A DNA stretch of 64,000 nucleotides from the NCBI GenBank assembly GCA_032622095.1, contig CP136064.1, positions 259,203,863 to 259,267,862 of the forward strand. The letters run 5' to 3'. Below the pieces are notes generated by a model. The model did no database searches. It worked only from the letters and a program-made list of their open reading frames with translations, and was not told where the DNA came from. Positions 28,901 to 43,900 of the stretch are shown piece after piece (the first letter of the stretch is position 1; every line of letters begins with the position of its first letter). Made by a program: the position numbers and the translations under genes. This DNA comes from Siphonodentalium dalli. Its lineage: Eukaryota > Mollusca > Scaphopoda > Gadilida > Siphonodentaliidae.

Positions 28901-31900
28901 GGTCAACGTGGTTACAGGTTTATGATCTCTTTGACACAAGGGGTGTGGCTATTTTAACACATATTTGAAACTAGCAAATGCCTATGGAAGCCTTTACTCA
29001 GTGTTGGAGGGGCCAGCAGCCTCATTGTGCTCTTTGTGCACATTTTAATCTTAGACAGAGCCTTTATAGAGCAGCAGACCCTTTGTGCGCTTCACGCACA
29101 TTTTGATTGTTTAAACATACCTACGGTAGCCTTTACTCAGTGTTGGAGGGGCCGGCAGCCTCATTGTGTGCTTCACGCACATTTTGATTGTTTAAACATA
29201 CCTACGGTAGCCTTTACTCAGTGTTGGAGGGGCCGGCAGCCTCATTGTGTGCTTCACGCACATTTTGATTGTTTAAACATACCTACGGGAGCCTTTACTC
29301 AGTGTTGGAGGGGCCGGCAGCCTCATTGTGTGCTTCACGCACATTTTGATCTTAGAGCTGAGCAGCAGACACTTTGTGCACTTCACGCACATTTTTATTG
29401 TTTAAACATATTGATATTTTTAAAAACGAGAGGCCGATCACGATCAGCAGATGTTTAACCCATACCTTCGCGATAGCGATTAGCTACAACTGATCATTTT
29501 TCAAAGATATTATCACAGGAATCCATACATCAGTACCCAACTTGAAATCAAAAGCTCAAATAATTTGTCATAAGAAGGGTATTTGGGGTGGGGGAGGAGT
29601 AGTTTTAAATCTCATAACTCTGTCCCTATTTACCCAAAGACCGCTCACTGTGAGATCCAACGGTTTAGTGATTTCGGAGGATATGTTTAGGAGTTTACTG
29701 TAAGTTAACACATTGGAAACAAAAGCGATAAATCCCTATCTCTGCCACTTTTGGCATGCCAGATAGTCAAAATTTATTCACTTCTAAAGACAAATTATAA
29801 TTTGTTGACAAGCCAGACTGCTCAGAACAACATACATGCATGGGATTCCATCTCATATTTAAATTGTACTTTATTTATTACCCCCCATTCTTCCCAGTTG
29901 TTATCTCATATATATTTTGAAGACCTCTGTTTGTCTGTCTGTATGTATGTTTGTCTGTCATTGATACAAATCTACGATTCTCGACCGATCGGGATGAAAC
30001 TTGGTACGTGTGTGTAGTTTGACCAGGCGGTGGACGTTGTCGTATTGGCGAGCCCGTGCGGCGCCCGCTTCGCGCATGCGCAGACGAGATCTCGGAAACG
30101 GGTGGAGCTATCGACTTGAAATTTGCTATGTGAATGTATCTTGCCCGGTTGCGAATTTTATCGGGTCGCCGAGCCCGTGCGACGCCAGCTTCGCGCATGC
30201 GCAGACGAGATCTCGGAAACGGGTGGAGCTATCGACTTGAAATTTGGTATGTGAATGTATCTTGCCCCGGATACGAATTTTATCGGGTCGCCGAGCCTGT
30301 GCGACGCCTGCTTCACGCGAATGTGCAGACGAGATCTCGGAAACGGGTGGAGCTATCGACTTGAAATTTGGTATGTGAATGTATCTTGCCCCGGATACGA
30401 ATTTTATCGGGTCGCCGAGCCTGTGCGACGGCAGCTTCGCGCGTGCGCAGACCAGATCTCGGAAACGGGTAGAGCTATCGACTTGAAATTTGGTTTTTGA
30501 ATAGCCCGGATGAATAGCCCGGACAACGCCGGGCTCATCGGCTAGTTTGTTTATAAAACATGGACAGATAAGATCATATCCGACCTGTGTAATAAGGAAT
30601 GCTTATATTGTTAGGTACATGTACATTGTTAGGTACAGGTGTTTCATAACAGGGGTTATGGTTTTCAAAAATATATGTAGTTTATACAATACAAAAGTGT
30701 TTTATCTATATAATGTTATACAGACATAATACGATGATGATGCTGGCCCCTATGACCTCTGAATCGAAACAGATTACCATAGCTCATATAAAGAAAGTAA
30801 GTAGCCCTCAATCAAATGGTTTCACACATCACAATGTTTTACAAGTAGCTTGGAGTCCAAAATTCAATCAACTATGACAATATGAACAAATGGGAAAATA
30901 AGGTTCCTGGAAATATTAACAACATCTACCATCTTGATTTTCAAAACAAGGCATCACCTACAATAGTCATGTAAATTTATCTGCCCGTTACCTACTGCAT
31001 AGATAAATCATATTGGCTATAAGCCATTATTTTAATTTCAAATTGAAAGCATGTGTCTGAAGGGTTAATATATTTGTTTTAAATCAATTAATCAGTCAAG
31101 TCAATACCAACATCATTAGAAGTTAATAGTGTGCAAAGATAACCATATATAAGAGATATGAGGAAGAGTCATTGTACATTATAGCAAGAGTCTCATACTG
31201 CCATTAAACAATAGGATTAAACAATTTGCCAGCCAGTGAGCAGTTGTTTATCTTTACCTTCATCTAATTACCCCTAGAACTCTGAACAATATGTCAGCAC
31301 TCAATTAATAACATATTTCACTTGGAATGACATCTATTAAACATACTCTCATGTAGTATGGATATTTGATGTTGGTAATTAATTCATATCATTATATTAC
31401 ATGGAACTATTGCAATAATGTCTTCTTATTTTCAAAACAGGACATCACACCTAATTAATGGTATAAAATTCAAACAAATGAAAGTGTCAATGACAATTTT
31501 TTTTTTTTTTTTAATATTTTTTTTTTATTATTATTATTATAAAAATTAACAAAAAAGTTATATTTTTGTTTTGTTAAATTGAGCAAGGAGTTCAATCTAT
31601 AAAAAATTAAAAAAAATTCTTGAAAAAGGGTCATAACTCCTTAAAATAAATCGGATCAAACCCATATTTGAGCTTAATCTGTTGTTATGGTAGAACGTGT
31701 GAAAAAGGGCCATAACTCTGTGAAAAAAACTCGGATCAAACCCCTATTTAAACTCGATCTGTATTTTGGCCTGAAAAACCCATATACAAAATTTGGTTCC
31801 AATCGGATAGAAAATGTTTGAGTTATCGCATTATGCGTAAAGTGTCTACGGACGGACAGACAGACAGACGGACAAACGACGAGTGGTCAATCCGGACAAT

Positions 31901-34900
31901 GACACTATGTTTACCATACCATGGTATGGGTAAACATAAAAAATAATTAAATTAAATTAAATGTTTTTAAATTGAATTAAATTTTTTTAGATTGAAAATT
32001 TAAAACAGATTTTAAAAAAAATTAAATTAATTTGTTTATACCAAAGTACCCTGAGTCACTATATCAAATTTGGTTGAAATCAGTCCAGGGGTCTGGGAGA
32101 AAGATCGCGAACAAATAGATGGACAGACAGATCCTACTCTTTTATATATATAGAAGCAGAAGCAATGTTATGAGTATGTAAATATAATCATATCTATTTT
32201 TGTATGGCACTAATCGCACACTGAGAAAATCTTCATCGTCAGTGCCTCAAAATGCCAGTGTTGATATCTCTGCATGTGACAATGGAGGAACAACTCTATC
32301 TACAGAGTAACCCTCATGTCCACAGATTTAGTACTACTTTTAAAGATTTAGATATAAAACTATAATTATCAGATATAGATTAACCCTTTACCCAACAAAC
32401 CGGCCAAAACCGGCCAAATAAAGCTTCAACAGCCTAAAATATCTTCGGTCTGTCTCAATAGAACCATACAAATATGGATATCATTGGAACCGGCTCCTTG
32501 ACCACATTGTGATAGTTACAGTTATGCCCTGTGCCAATGCATTCTCTTATATATGCGAGTCGACCATAGGTCGCCTCGCATATATAAGAGAATGCATTGG
32601 CCATTTTTTCTTACATTCTTTAACAATTTTATAATTTTTAATGTGTTAAGCCAATGCATTCTCTTATATATGCGAGGCGACCTATGGTCGACTCGCATAT
32701 ATAAGAGAATGCATTGGCATTTATTTAAAAGATTTCACAGAATATAGAATCAGAAACAGAATAATTTGCTGTCAAAGGTTTTTAGATGTGCTGCGTGACT
32801 ATGTCCTATATTACAGTCAATAGAGCGATAAGGCATGCGGAAATATTAAATGTTTAAGTAATACTAGAGGTCAGTCAACACAGAGAGCCATATGAAGTTT
32901 GGGATGAATCAGATGAAAAATGTTGGTGGCTATAGGCTATGCCAAAGTTTTAGTCATACAAAGATTAAAATCCAAGATAGCTGCAGGCGGCAATGAATTT
33001 TATTGAACAATTTTCAAATTTGATAGCTCCCATCTAGAAGTGAGCATGTCTGTATATTTTTAAATCATTTCCCCAATAAATGTGGGCTGCAGGGTGTGCC
33101 GATGGACTGAAATGTGAAGATGGTTGCTATTTTTAATAAAATTCGGAATAAATTGATGCTCCCATCTAGAGGTCACTCTGAAGAACCATATCAAATTTGG
33201 TAATGTCGAATGAGGGATGTGGCATGTAGGGTGTGCCAAAGGATTTAGTCATGCAAAAAGTAAAATCAAAGATGGCTGCCGGCAGCCAAGTTTTTCATCG
33301 AGAATCGTTCAACTTCGATAGCTCTCATCTAGAGGTGTAAATATGCCTGTAAATTTTCAAAACATTTCTGTAATAAATGCGGGTTGCAGGGTTTGCTGAC
33401 AGATTCAAATAAAAATTGATGGCCCCCATCTAGGGGTCACTCCGAAGATCCATATGAAGTTTGGTGATGATCAGAAGAGGGATGTCCCAAAGGAAATTGT
33501 TTATGGATGGACGCATGCAAGATGGAACCCATCTATAGCTCCAACTTTATTTCGTCAAGTTGAGACTATATGAGCATCATTGAAATACACAGCATTTGTA
33601 AATTCTTCCTCCAGTGTGGATCTATACTAAATGGATTCTCCCACTCAGTCATAAAAGAATACATTGGAAGGGTTTATTACTGATCTGGAGGTATGTTAAT
33701 GAAATATGAGCAGATGAGAAGTGCAGAAGAAATCCTATTCATTTGTGGGAAAAGTTCAGATAATAAGTTCAACAAATGACCTATGGTTAACTTATTAATG
33801 AATATTTCCCATGGGATAACTACTCATTTATTTATTTAGTATTATTTTAGTTTTTAATCTAGAAAGGGTTAATAAGTAGTACCTGATACTTGGAAAGCAG
33901 GAAACAAATTCTTTAAAATCGGAGAATATCTGTCCGAGATCATCATACTGAACATGTGGGGCCACCTCTAATACAGGGATAAACTGCATGAATCGCTCAC
34001 AGCAAAAACTCTCAATTTCTAACAGCTCCCTAAAATAAAAGATAAACTGCATGCATCGCTCACAGCAAAAACTCTCCAATTTCTAACAGTTCCCTAAAAT
34101 AAAACAACAGAAAAAAATTCAACAGCATTATTAAATGAAAGTGTCAATGACACTGTAGCTCAACTTGGAAAGGGAATAATTTAATGTATTACAGTCAATG
34201 GAGCGATTAGGAATGTGGAAAGTTGAATGTCTAATATGACCTGTAGCCCGTGCTAAAGGATTTAGTCATACAAAGAGTAAAATCCAAGATAGCTGCTGGC
34301 GGCCATGTTTTTTGGCCGAATGACCCCAAAATGACTCGTTCCCAATTAAATGTCATTATTAACATTCATGACAAATTTTACGAAGATCAGACTAAAGGTA
34401 CGACCTGTAGCCCGTGCTAAAGGATTTAGTCATACAAAGAGTAAAATCCAAGATGGCTGCTGGCGGCCATGTTTTTTGGCCGAATGACCCCAAAATTACT
34501 CGTTCTCATCTACATGTCAATATTAACATCCATGATAAATTTCATGATGATCAGACGAACAGTACGACCTGTGGCCCGTGCTAATGGATTAATTTTTTTA
34601 ATCCAAGATGGCCACTGGCGGCCATGTTTTTTGTCCGAATGACCCAAAAATGACTCGTTCCCATCTACATTCCAATTTCAACAGCCATGACAAATGTTAT
34701 GATGATCAGACTAAAGGTACGACCTGTAGCCCGTGCTAAAGGATTTAGTCATACAAAGAGTAAAATCCAAGATGGCTGCTGGCGGCCATATTTTTTGGCC
34801 GAATGACCCCAAAATGACTCGTTCCCATCTACATTCCAATTTCAACAGCCATGACAAATTTTATGATGATCAGACTAAAAGTAGGACCTGTAGCCCGTGC

Positions 34901-37900
34901 TAAAGAATTTAGTCATACAAAGAGTAAAATCCAAGATGGCTGCAGGCGGCCATGTTTTTGGGCCGAATGACCGCAAAATTACTCATTTCCATCTACATGT
35001 CAATATTAACATCCATGACAAATTTCATGATGATCAGACAAACAATACGGCCTGTAGCCCGTGCTAATGGATTGAATTTTGAAATCCAAGATGGCTGCTG
35101 GCGGCCATGTTTTTTTTCCGAATGACACCAAAATTAATCATTCTGGTCTAAATGTTGATGTCATTTCGTAATGATCCGACTAAAGGTATGACCTGTAGCC
35201 TGTATTGTTGACGCCTTACGCACACACTCACACACAGACGACGGACGACAAAGCCATGGCAATAGCTCAAACTTTACAAAGTAAAATTGAGCTAACAAGG
35301 GATAAGAAAATTTAAAGACGTACAAGTCTTTAAAAAGTGTGCCTGTCATTTGTTCCAATCAACATATTTATCAAATTTTAATTAGGAAACATTAAGATAT
35401 AGGAATTATATCACTTATTTTTGTTCTGTGCTTACCTTACCTGTTACATCATTTCTGATGATATGCCCATATTAGTGACTGGAGAACAGTGTCTGCACCA
35501 CCAGGTTGGACATTCATGATCATATTATTATCCATGATACCACATTGGTAATTAATCAACAGCAAAGGCTACAGCGCAGTGTCATAAGTTCAGAAAAATT
35601 AATTATCACCTATCCCTGATGCACAAAGAAGTACCTGTAAATGACGAAATACCAAGCTGAAGTTTTCGGGATGCACATTTTTTTCTAGTTTTACACTTGC
35701 TATGTCATTCAAAAATTCAATTAAAATCATGACATGTTTCATTATTATGTTTTATTTCACCATTATACACCACAGAATATGCTTTCCTCAGCTTGGTTCA
35801 GCTACAACAGAATGATACTTACTGCCTGCTATAACAATGGTTCCATTCAGGGAAGTCTAGCACTCGGAATCTTGTATAAACATAAATCTGAAATTTAGAA
35901 CAACATCAATAGTAAGAATTTTCTTGCATATATAACAGAATGCATTGGCCTAACAATTTTTATCAATTTTTCTTAAATTCTTTAACAATTTTAATCATTT
36001 TTTATCCTTTTTTCTTACATTCTTTAACAATTTTATCATTTTTTTTTTATCATTTTTTCTTTCATTCTTTATAAATTTTTATAATTTGTTTGTTACATTC
36101 TTTAACAATTTTTATTATTTTTTATCATTATTTCTTACATTCTTTAACAATTTTTTATCATTTTTTCTTACTTTCTATAACAATTATCAAAATTATAAAA
36201 TTTGTTAGGCCAATGCATTCTCTTATATATGCGAGCCAATCTATGGTCGACTAGCATATATAACAGAATGCATTGGCACAGGATTTCGCAAAAATTCAGC
36301 AAGCTCCCTTCATGAAAGTGTTAATAGCCTGGTTCACCATGACTCAGTTGGTTAGGTGCATTAGGCTAATATAATCCATCCAGCAATGCCGGAGCTGGTG
36401 CGAATCCTGGTAAGCAGATTTGTGATCTATGCAATTTGTGTATCGGGGAATGATTGTCTGTTACTTTGGGGGTGGGGGGGTCTGTATGTGATTCCCACAC
36501 GCAGTGTAGTGCTTTGCCAGTGAAATTAACCCAATGTGCATCTTTTACTTCACCCATCAAACTGACAATGTCGTGATATGGCCTAGCATCTGAAAGAACG
36601 ATGAAACTGCAAAATATATCAAACCACTGTCAGCCAAACACAGAAATCAAAATGTGTAGACAAAATATATTTGATTTTATCCTATTGAAATTGCACACTA
36701 TATTGCCAATGTTGTTGTTTGCTGTTGTTGTTGTTGTAGTTGTTAGTACTATTATTATATGACATCCTCGATTAAGTATACTGATGGATTTTATTATAAG
36801 AATATGAATATAATGATAACAATGACTGACATTGAATAATAGAGAGACTACCATCATTTCTTCTTGTTTTGGTGATTAGCTGAATTTAGGGCTTGTTCTA
36901 AAATTCTCTGATAAGATGGAAACTTACTTGGTTAATTTTCAGCAGTGATAAGGTTTCTATAGTATTCTTGAGCACATCCTGCAACAAACAATTAAGATTA
37001 AACTGAAATAACAAGTAAACAGGGATATCTGCAAATCACAGGACAAATTGTAAGGAGTTCCATGTTATTGATTTTGTAGTTTTTTGTTATAAAAGTAAAG
37101 TTAAAATCAACACCAAGTTTTCTGGAGAACATCTTCAACAATCATGTCAAGGAATTAAAGATTGACTTTTATTCATCTAGCTTGAAAAAACTTACCAATT
37201 TTGGAATTCTTCCTTGTGAGAAATCTAGTAGTATTCCTCTATTTGCTAAACTTGGCCAATCTTCTATCTGGAAAAACAGATATGGAATAAAATACACATC
37301 ATAATATAACAAAGACCATGTTTCCTTAAATGGAGCTCCATGGTCCAGTGGTTAGCGTGTCGGATCTGTACTCACTGTAAACACATTGATATGGGTTCGC
37401 AGCCCGCCACCGGTCATTGAGTCCACACACAGCAGTGGCTTGGATTCTTTGAGCGACGAGGAATTGTCAGTTTGCTCTCTGTTTCAAAACCTGCACCAAG
37501 TTGTGACCCTTGAGCAAGGTCGCTCGGCTCGTACTGTATCGGCTTTGCATCACTCATGCGTTAAACGAGTACCAGTCAGCTTGTCATACTGATGAGTATC
37601 AGAGCATGTTCTGATCGAACTAGAGCGGCGCCTGCAATGGCTGCAGCCAGTTCATTGGTTGGCTTCTACAAATGACTGGGGTAATATTGTACCAAGTGTG
37701 TTAGAGCAAGTAATTGGTTAATCGCTATATAAAACTGGTTATTATTATTATCAACGTAAACCAGTTAGTAAAATCGGTATGGATAATACTGGTTAACGTT
37801 GAAAGTACTGTTACCTTACCATTCTCTAGCGGACTTTAAGTGTAAAGTACTGCTCATCTAAAATCACCAATGTCAAAATTATGAAAGTAACCCGGTGTAA

Positions 37901-40900
37901 CAGTTTATCAGAGGGGGAGGGGAGCGGAAGGAATGATAACATAGGGCTTTCTGAGACACATAGTTATACTGAATGATAAAATTAGACTAACTGGCCACTA
38001 CATGTTAAGGTAAGAAAACACAGGTGGGGGGATGATATGATCAGGGGGAAGAAGCATACTTTGTATAATTTTGCGAAAGTATACATAATTTAGCAAAATT
38101 ATAGAGTATGTAGTTTGTCCTCTTTTACTTCATACACCCATAAATGTAACTAAAACAAGAGATGGACTGTCGTCCGGTACACACCCCCTAGTGGCATACC
38201 GCCTAGTTTGGGCATATCTATAACTTATGACTGCTATACTCAGACAGATGGACCCAAAAATCAGCATTTTCATATAAACGAACATGAATAACTATAGCAC
38301 AAAAAACAAAACAAAACAGTTGAATGTGCCATTAAATGTCCTCATAGTGGTGAACATCCATACAAAATTTCATTGAGATCCGAGCATTACTGTTCAAGTT
38401 ATGACCTGAACAGACATCGGATGGACCAAACAGCCAACATGTCCAGATAAACAAACTTGAATAACTCTAGAATGGAAAAGCCAAACAGAACAATGGAACC
38501 CTCTATTGAATGTCCTCACAGTGGTGAACATCCATATCAAATTTCATTGAGATCCCAGCACAACTGTTGAAGTTACGACATGAACAGACACCAGACGGAC
38601 CAAAAAGCCGACATTTCCAGATAAACAAAGATGTATAACTCTAGAATGGAAAATCCGAAACAAAACGATGGAATCCTCTTTTTAATGTCCTCATAGTAGT
38701 GAACATCCATACCAAATTTCATTGCGATCCCAGCACAACTGTTGAAGTTACGACATGAACAGACACCAGATGGACCAAAAATTCAACATTTCCAGATAAA
38801 CAAAGATGAATTACTCTAGAATGGAAAATCCGAACAAAACGATGGAACCCTCTATTTAATGTCCTCATAGTAGTGAACATCCATACCTAATTTCATTGAG
38901 ATCCGAGCACTATTGTTCAAGTTATGACATTAACAGACAACAGACGGACGTATGGACGGACGGCACGATGGACGGACGAACAGACGTACAGACGGATGGA
39001 CGGACGGACGGACAGGTGCAAAACAGTATACCCCCTTTTTTTTTTTAAAAGGGGGTATAATTATGTTGATTTCATACATACTTACACTGTGTAGAGAAAT
39101 TGATGTGTTTTGTATATTTTGGTATGTACTTACATTGATTGGTGGTATTGACGTGTTTTCCTTTTTATATAATTGGAAAAGTTGTATCACAGTCGATATT
39201 GCATACATCAGACTTTCATTATCTCGACACACAATCTTCAGCTGAAAATATATAAATATGCCATCAACTGTGAAATCTGTCAAATACAGTGAAGATCACA
39301 TTGTACACATGGGTGTGGTGACAGAGGGGTATGGGGGTGAGATTAACACTCTCCACAAATTTTGAATCGCTGAAAATTCATCTGGATACATTAGTTGAAA
39401 AAAACAAATATACGTTTAATTTTCCAACCAGTATTTGTTGCGAAATTTTCTGTCTTTTAGACCAAAAGTTCAATAATTATTTTCCTAATTTCTTTTTTTT
39501 TGGAATGAAACGGCCATCAGGGGGGTGTTAGGTTGGAAATTTCCAACAGTTGGAAAGCTTGAGGTGCCAAGTTGGACAAGCTCCCCACATGCGTAGACCC
39601 TCTTGTCCTGTCCATGCTTGTAGTTGTCTACCCGTTTTATACTGACATTCAAGGCATAAGCCTAGCATATACAAGAGGTACGCTGTCGCGTGGCATTTGC
39701 CCCCGACCGTAGCAATTCGTGGAAACCAATGTGGAAACACAAAAACAAGCGAAAATTCAAATTTTCTGTTGAAAAAAGGGCCATAACTCTTCATAAAAAT
39801 CATCAGATCATACCCAAATTCGCACTTGACATGTATTTTCATATAAATGATCCACAAAAATACGGGATTTGCAATCGTACCACCAAAAAAACAAGAGAAA
39901 AATTGAATTTTCTATGTAAAAAAAGGGCCATAACTCTGGTGAAAATGGGTGGACGAAACCCGCGCTATGCATGTAGCTGTTCCCCCATGCTGCTCTATCA
40001 CCATACCAAATATCAGCTAAATCTGCCCAGCGGTTGCTGAACAATAATGCAAAATGTTTGTACGGACGGACAAAATTGAAATTTCTAAGTTGAAAAAAGG
40101 GCCATAACTCTGGCAAAAAATATCAGATCATACCCAAATTCGCACTTGACATGTATTTTCATATAAATGATCCACAAAAATACTGGATTTACAATCGTAC
40201 CACCAAAGCTCACGCTATCATCTGGAAACCAAAATAACAAGATAAAAAATGAATTTTCTAAGTCAAAAAAGGGCCATAACTCTGGTGAAAATGGGTGGAC
40301 AAAACCCGCGCTATGCATGTAGCTGTTCCCCCATGCTGCTCTATCACCATACCAAATATCAGCTAAATCTGCCCAGCGGTTGCTGAACAATAATGCAAAA
40401 TGTTTGTACGGACGGACGGACGGACGTACGGATGGAGACGTCGACTATATACCCGCCGACTTCAAGTCGGGGGCATAATAAGAGAATGAAATGGCTTACA
40501 AGGTCAAGGTAAATATAGTTAGGTCAATGCAAGTATATAACTTATGTAACATGACTTGATTCCTACCTGCCTGTGTGTGATAATTATCTTGTAGTAGCCT
40601 TGTTCTGGACACAACCTATGGTTCACGTGGCACAGTATATGGCTCATGTTAAAGTCTCTATTATGTAGGGACGGTAGGATGTCTATATTCAGATCTATTT
40701 TTTGAACTTTAAAATGTGGCTCTCTCATTTTCCATAGTTTTATTATAGACTGAATATCTGGAATAAATAAAGGATCAAGCATCACAGGTTAAAATATAAC
40801 AAGTTTTATATTGTTTCCTGGAAATAAGATAATAAATATGAATCAAGACCCCTGTCTGGAAATGGTTCTATTAATTAAATTTTTTTTTTTTTTTTTTAAA

Positions 40901-43900
40901 TTGGTACATTATTAAATATACATACAATTTGTGACATTTTGCGGCTGGCTTTCGTTCAGATCATATCATGTTGGATAACTCTATTTAAAATAACAAAAAT
41001 ATGTCCAACTTGATTATCACATTGTATAAAATCAATATTAATTGACAGAGGCGTCTTCAACTCATTTGAACCCCAAATAATTTGGTATCTCCCCCTGATT
41101 TGGTTACTGATTTGGTAATAACCTATATGCATCTAATAATGACTCACCATTATTTGGTCCTTTTACTATGTACACTGGAAGAGGTAAACTGGAAATAACA
41201 AACGATTTCCCCTCCTTCTGTAAGAGATTCTGTGGTTGAGGCCATAATAGATTTAATTTCTCTTCCGTCACAACTGGCTTGAGTGGTGTTGAGAAATCAT
41301 CAAGTGACTTCTAAAATGAGAAGAATATATTTTTGACTCAATTTGATCTGCATCTGTGCAGAACTAACTGTCATTATGATGGATGAGATTTGAACACTAA
41401 TTTATCTGATCTCAAGTTAAACATAAAAATGTGAGCGAAGCCCCTTTGTGGCAGGGCCACAGGTCCCTATGCTGCTGAAAAAGGCTCTCAAAGGGAGACG
41501 CCTGTTTCAGCTAGTAAAAAATACATTTGTGCGTGGTTTAGACATTCAAAACTTTAGAAGAACTGAAGATTTATATCGGAGAAAATATTCATTCACTTTA
41601 AATAGTTCTTCAGTCATTTGCAGAATGAGGTCCTCAGAGGGAGAATTTAGTGACACTACCCTGCACAGCTATTGGAGACCTAGAATCAGATTAAAGTTCC
41701 CCATTAGTTCACCCATTAATCACCTCGATTAAGCATTTTATCTTCTGCAAATTAGGGGATATAGAAACTGAACAAAAGGTAAAAAGTAACTAAAACAATG
41801 TTAATTTGAGACTATAGATACTACCCAGAAAATGAGGCCCAAGCAGAATGAGGTCCCCAGAGGGTGAATTTAGTGACACTAGCCTGCTGTGTGTGGTTTC
41901 GTCACTAAATTCACCCTCTCGGTACCTCATTCTGGAAAGACATTTCAAGACTTGATCCTATGTCGTCAGCATTTGTATTATTAAAGATACGGGCGGCGTT
42001 GGTATGTTGTTAAAATATTCACCTCCATCAAAAACCGCCATAAACAGAAGGAATAGTAAGATATAGACTGACCTTGTTCTTATACCAATCAGAAATATGG
42101 CATAAACAGTATGTTATTGTCAAATGTTTCCTTTGTTATGTAAACAAAAGTAAAAAACGTTACGTTTCCTGGCTTTTGTTTAGATCCGGATATGGTAAAC
42201 ATAAAGAGGGTTATTTGCTACTGTTTTCCTGATATGAAAATAATAAAGAGCGTTTATATCATTTTTGTGTGATTAACCAATAGAATTGCACTGTGTTAGG
42301 TAAACAGAAGCACAACTTCTGTAACACGAGCAGTCTCTTGTTTAAGTACACTATCGTACGTCTTGACAACAATATACTATTTACGCGCTGATTATGTTTG
42401 GCATATGAGCGGAACTGTATATATTTTGGTGTTCATTCTGTTGATGGCGATTTGAACAAATATGAATATTTCTGCAACGAACGCCGCCCGTGCCTTTAGC
42501 TTTTCCAATGAATAAAAGGCGATTAAACTTTTTATAACTGAAGAGGTGAATTCATTCAGTTAATAAAGCTGAAGGGATCACGCTCACCAAAAAAACTACT
42601 GAAGGGTTCACAGGTTTTTAAATCTCGTTCTAAATGACGTTTAGTTTCCGTGTATGCCATGATTTCTGAAAGAGAAAACCATTTTACATTCCAATGAAAA
42701 TTAAAATGAACTGAAAACAAACTGCTGATGGAAAGCTAGACTTTCAGGAACACAGTCGAAGTAACTGCGTTAGTGCCCATCACAAACTCTGTGTACACTT
42801 CAGCACATTTTGAAATCCTGTGTACTCTTAACCCTTTACCCAACAAACCGGCCAAAACCGGCCAAATAAAGCTTCAACAGCCTAAAATATCTTCGGTCTG
42901 TCTCAATAGAACCATACAAATATGGATATCATTGGAACTGGCTCCTTGACCACATTGTGATAGTTACAGTTAAGCCCTGTGCCAATGCATTCTCTTATAT
43001 ATGCGAGTCGACCATAGGTCGCCTCGCATATATAAGAGAATGCATTGGCCTAAAAAAATGCATTGGCACAGGGCCCTTCTGTTGGGTAAAGGGTTAAGCA
43101 CTTTTTTTGGTGAGAGTGACCCCTTCAGCATTAATAATGGGTTAATACCGTGAATGTAGGAGAGAGTAATTGTGGGGTCTGTATGTTGTTTAGGGTTTCT
43201 CCAGAACCATTTGTAACATCGTTGTACACAGGTTCGGGTTTACGTCGTGCTGGAGATTTATCTATCTTCTGGTTAGTATTGGCCTTCTTCACATCTGTAA
43301 ATAAAAGAAAACCTGAATTTCAATTAAAAAAAGGCCCGTAACTCTGGTAAAAATGGGTGGAAGGAACCCAAGGTCGAACTTGACCCAAATTTTATGGTAA
43401 ACCTGCATACTAAATATCATTCCATTAACATTAACTGAAATAGATTATTAAGGACAAAAATTAAGAATGAAATATTTTCCCTGTGTTGTTTGTTCAAAGT
43501 TATCAAGTTCCCCATCAGGACATCAAAACATTCCCGGGTTGTGAACAAGCCTTGAAATAGTGTGTCTGTCATTTTCAGTATGAGGTCCCCAGAGGGTGAA
43601 TTTAGTGATGCTACCCCGCATAGTGGGGCTAGCATCACCAAATTCACCCTCTGGGGACCTCATTATGCTTACACCTCAGCAGAATGAGGTTCCCAGAGGG
43701 TGAATTTGGTGATGCTAGCCTGATATGCAGGGTAGCATCACTAAATTCACCCTCTGGGGACCTCATTCTGCAAATGACAGACACACTATTTCAAGGCTTG
43801 ACAACATCATGCACCTCTGTCTGGAGGACGGTGCTCACTGAGTATCAACTCACATCATGCACCTCCGTCTGGAGGACGGTGCTCACTGAGTATCAACTCA

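Noticed and set aside
37331-37402. tRNA gene
   Set aside because: A and B boxes are present, but the stems do not pair properly and the tRNA-like part continues into a SINE body with an ATT-rich tail.
42598-42665. Possible exon with ATG (MAYTETKRHLERD) between exons 9 and 10
   Set aside because: It needs phase 1 at both ends while exons 9 and 10 join in phase 0. It could only serve as an alternative first exon to exon 11, for which there is no further support.
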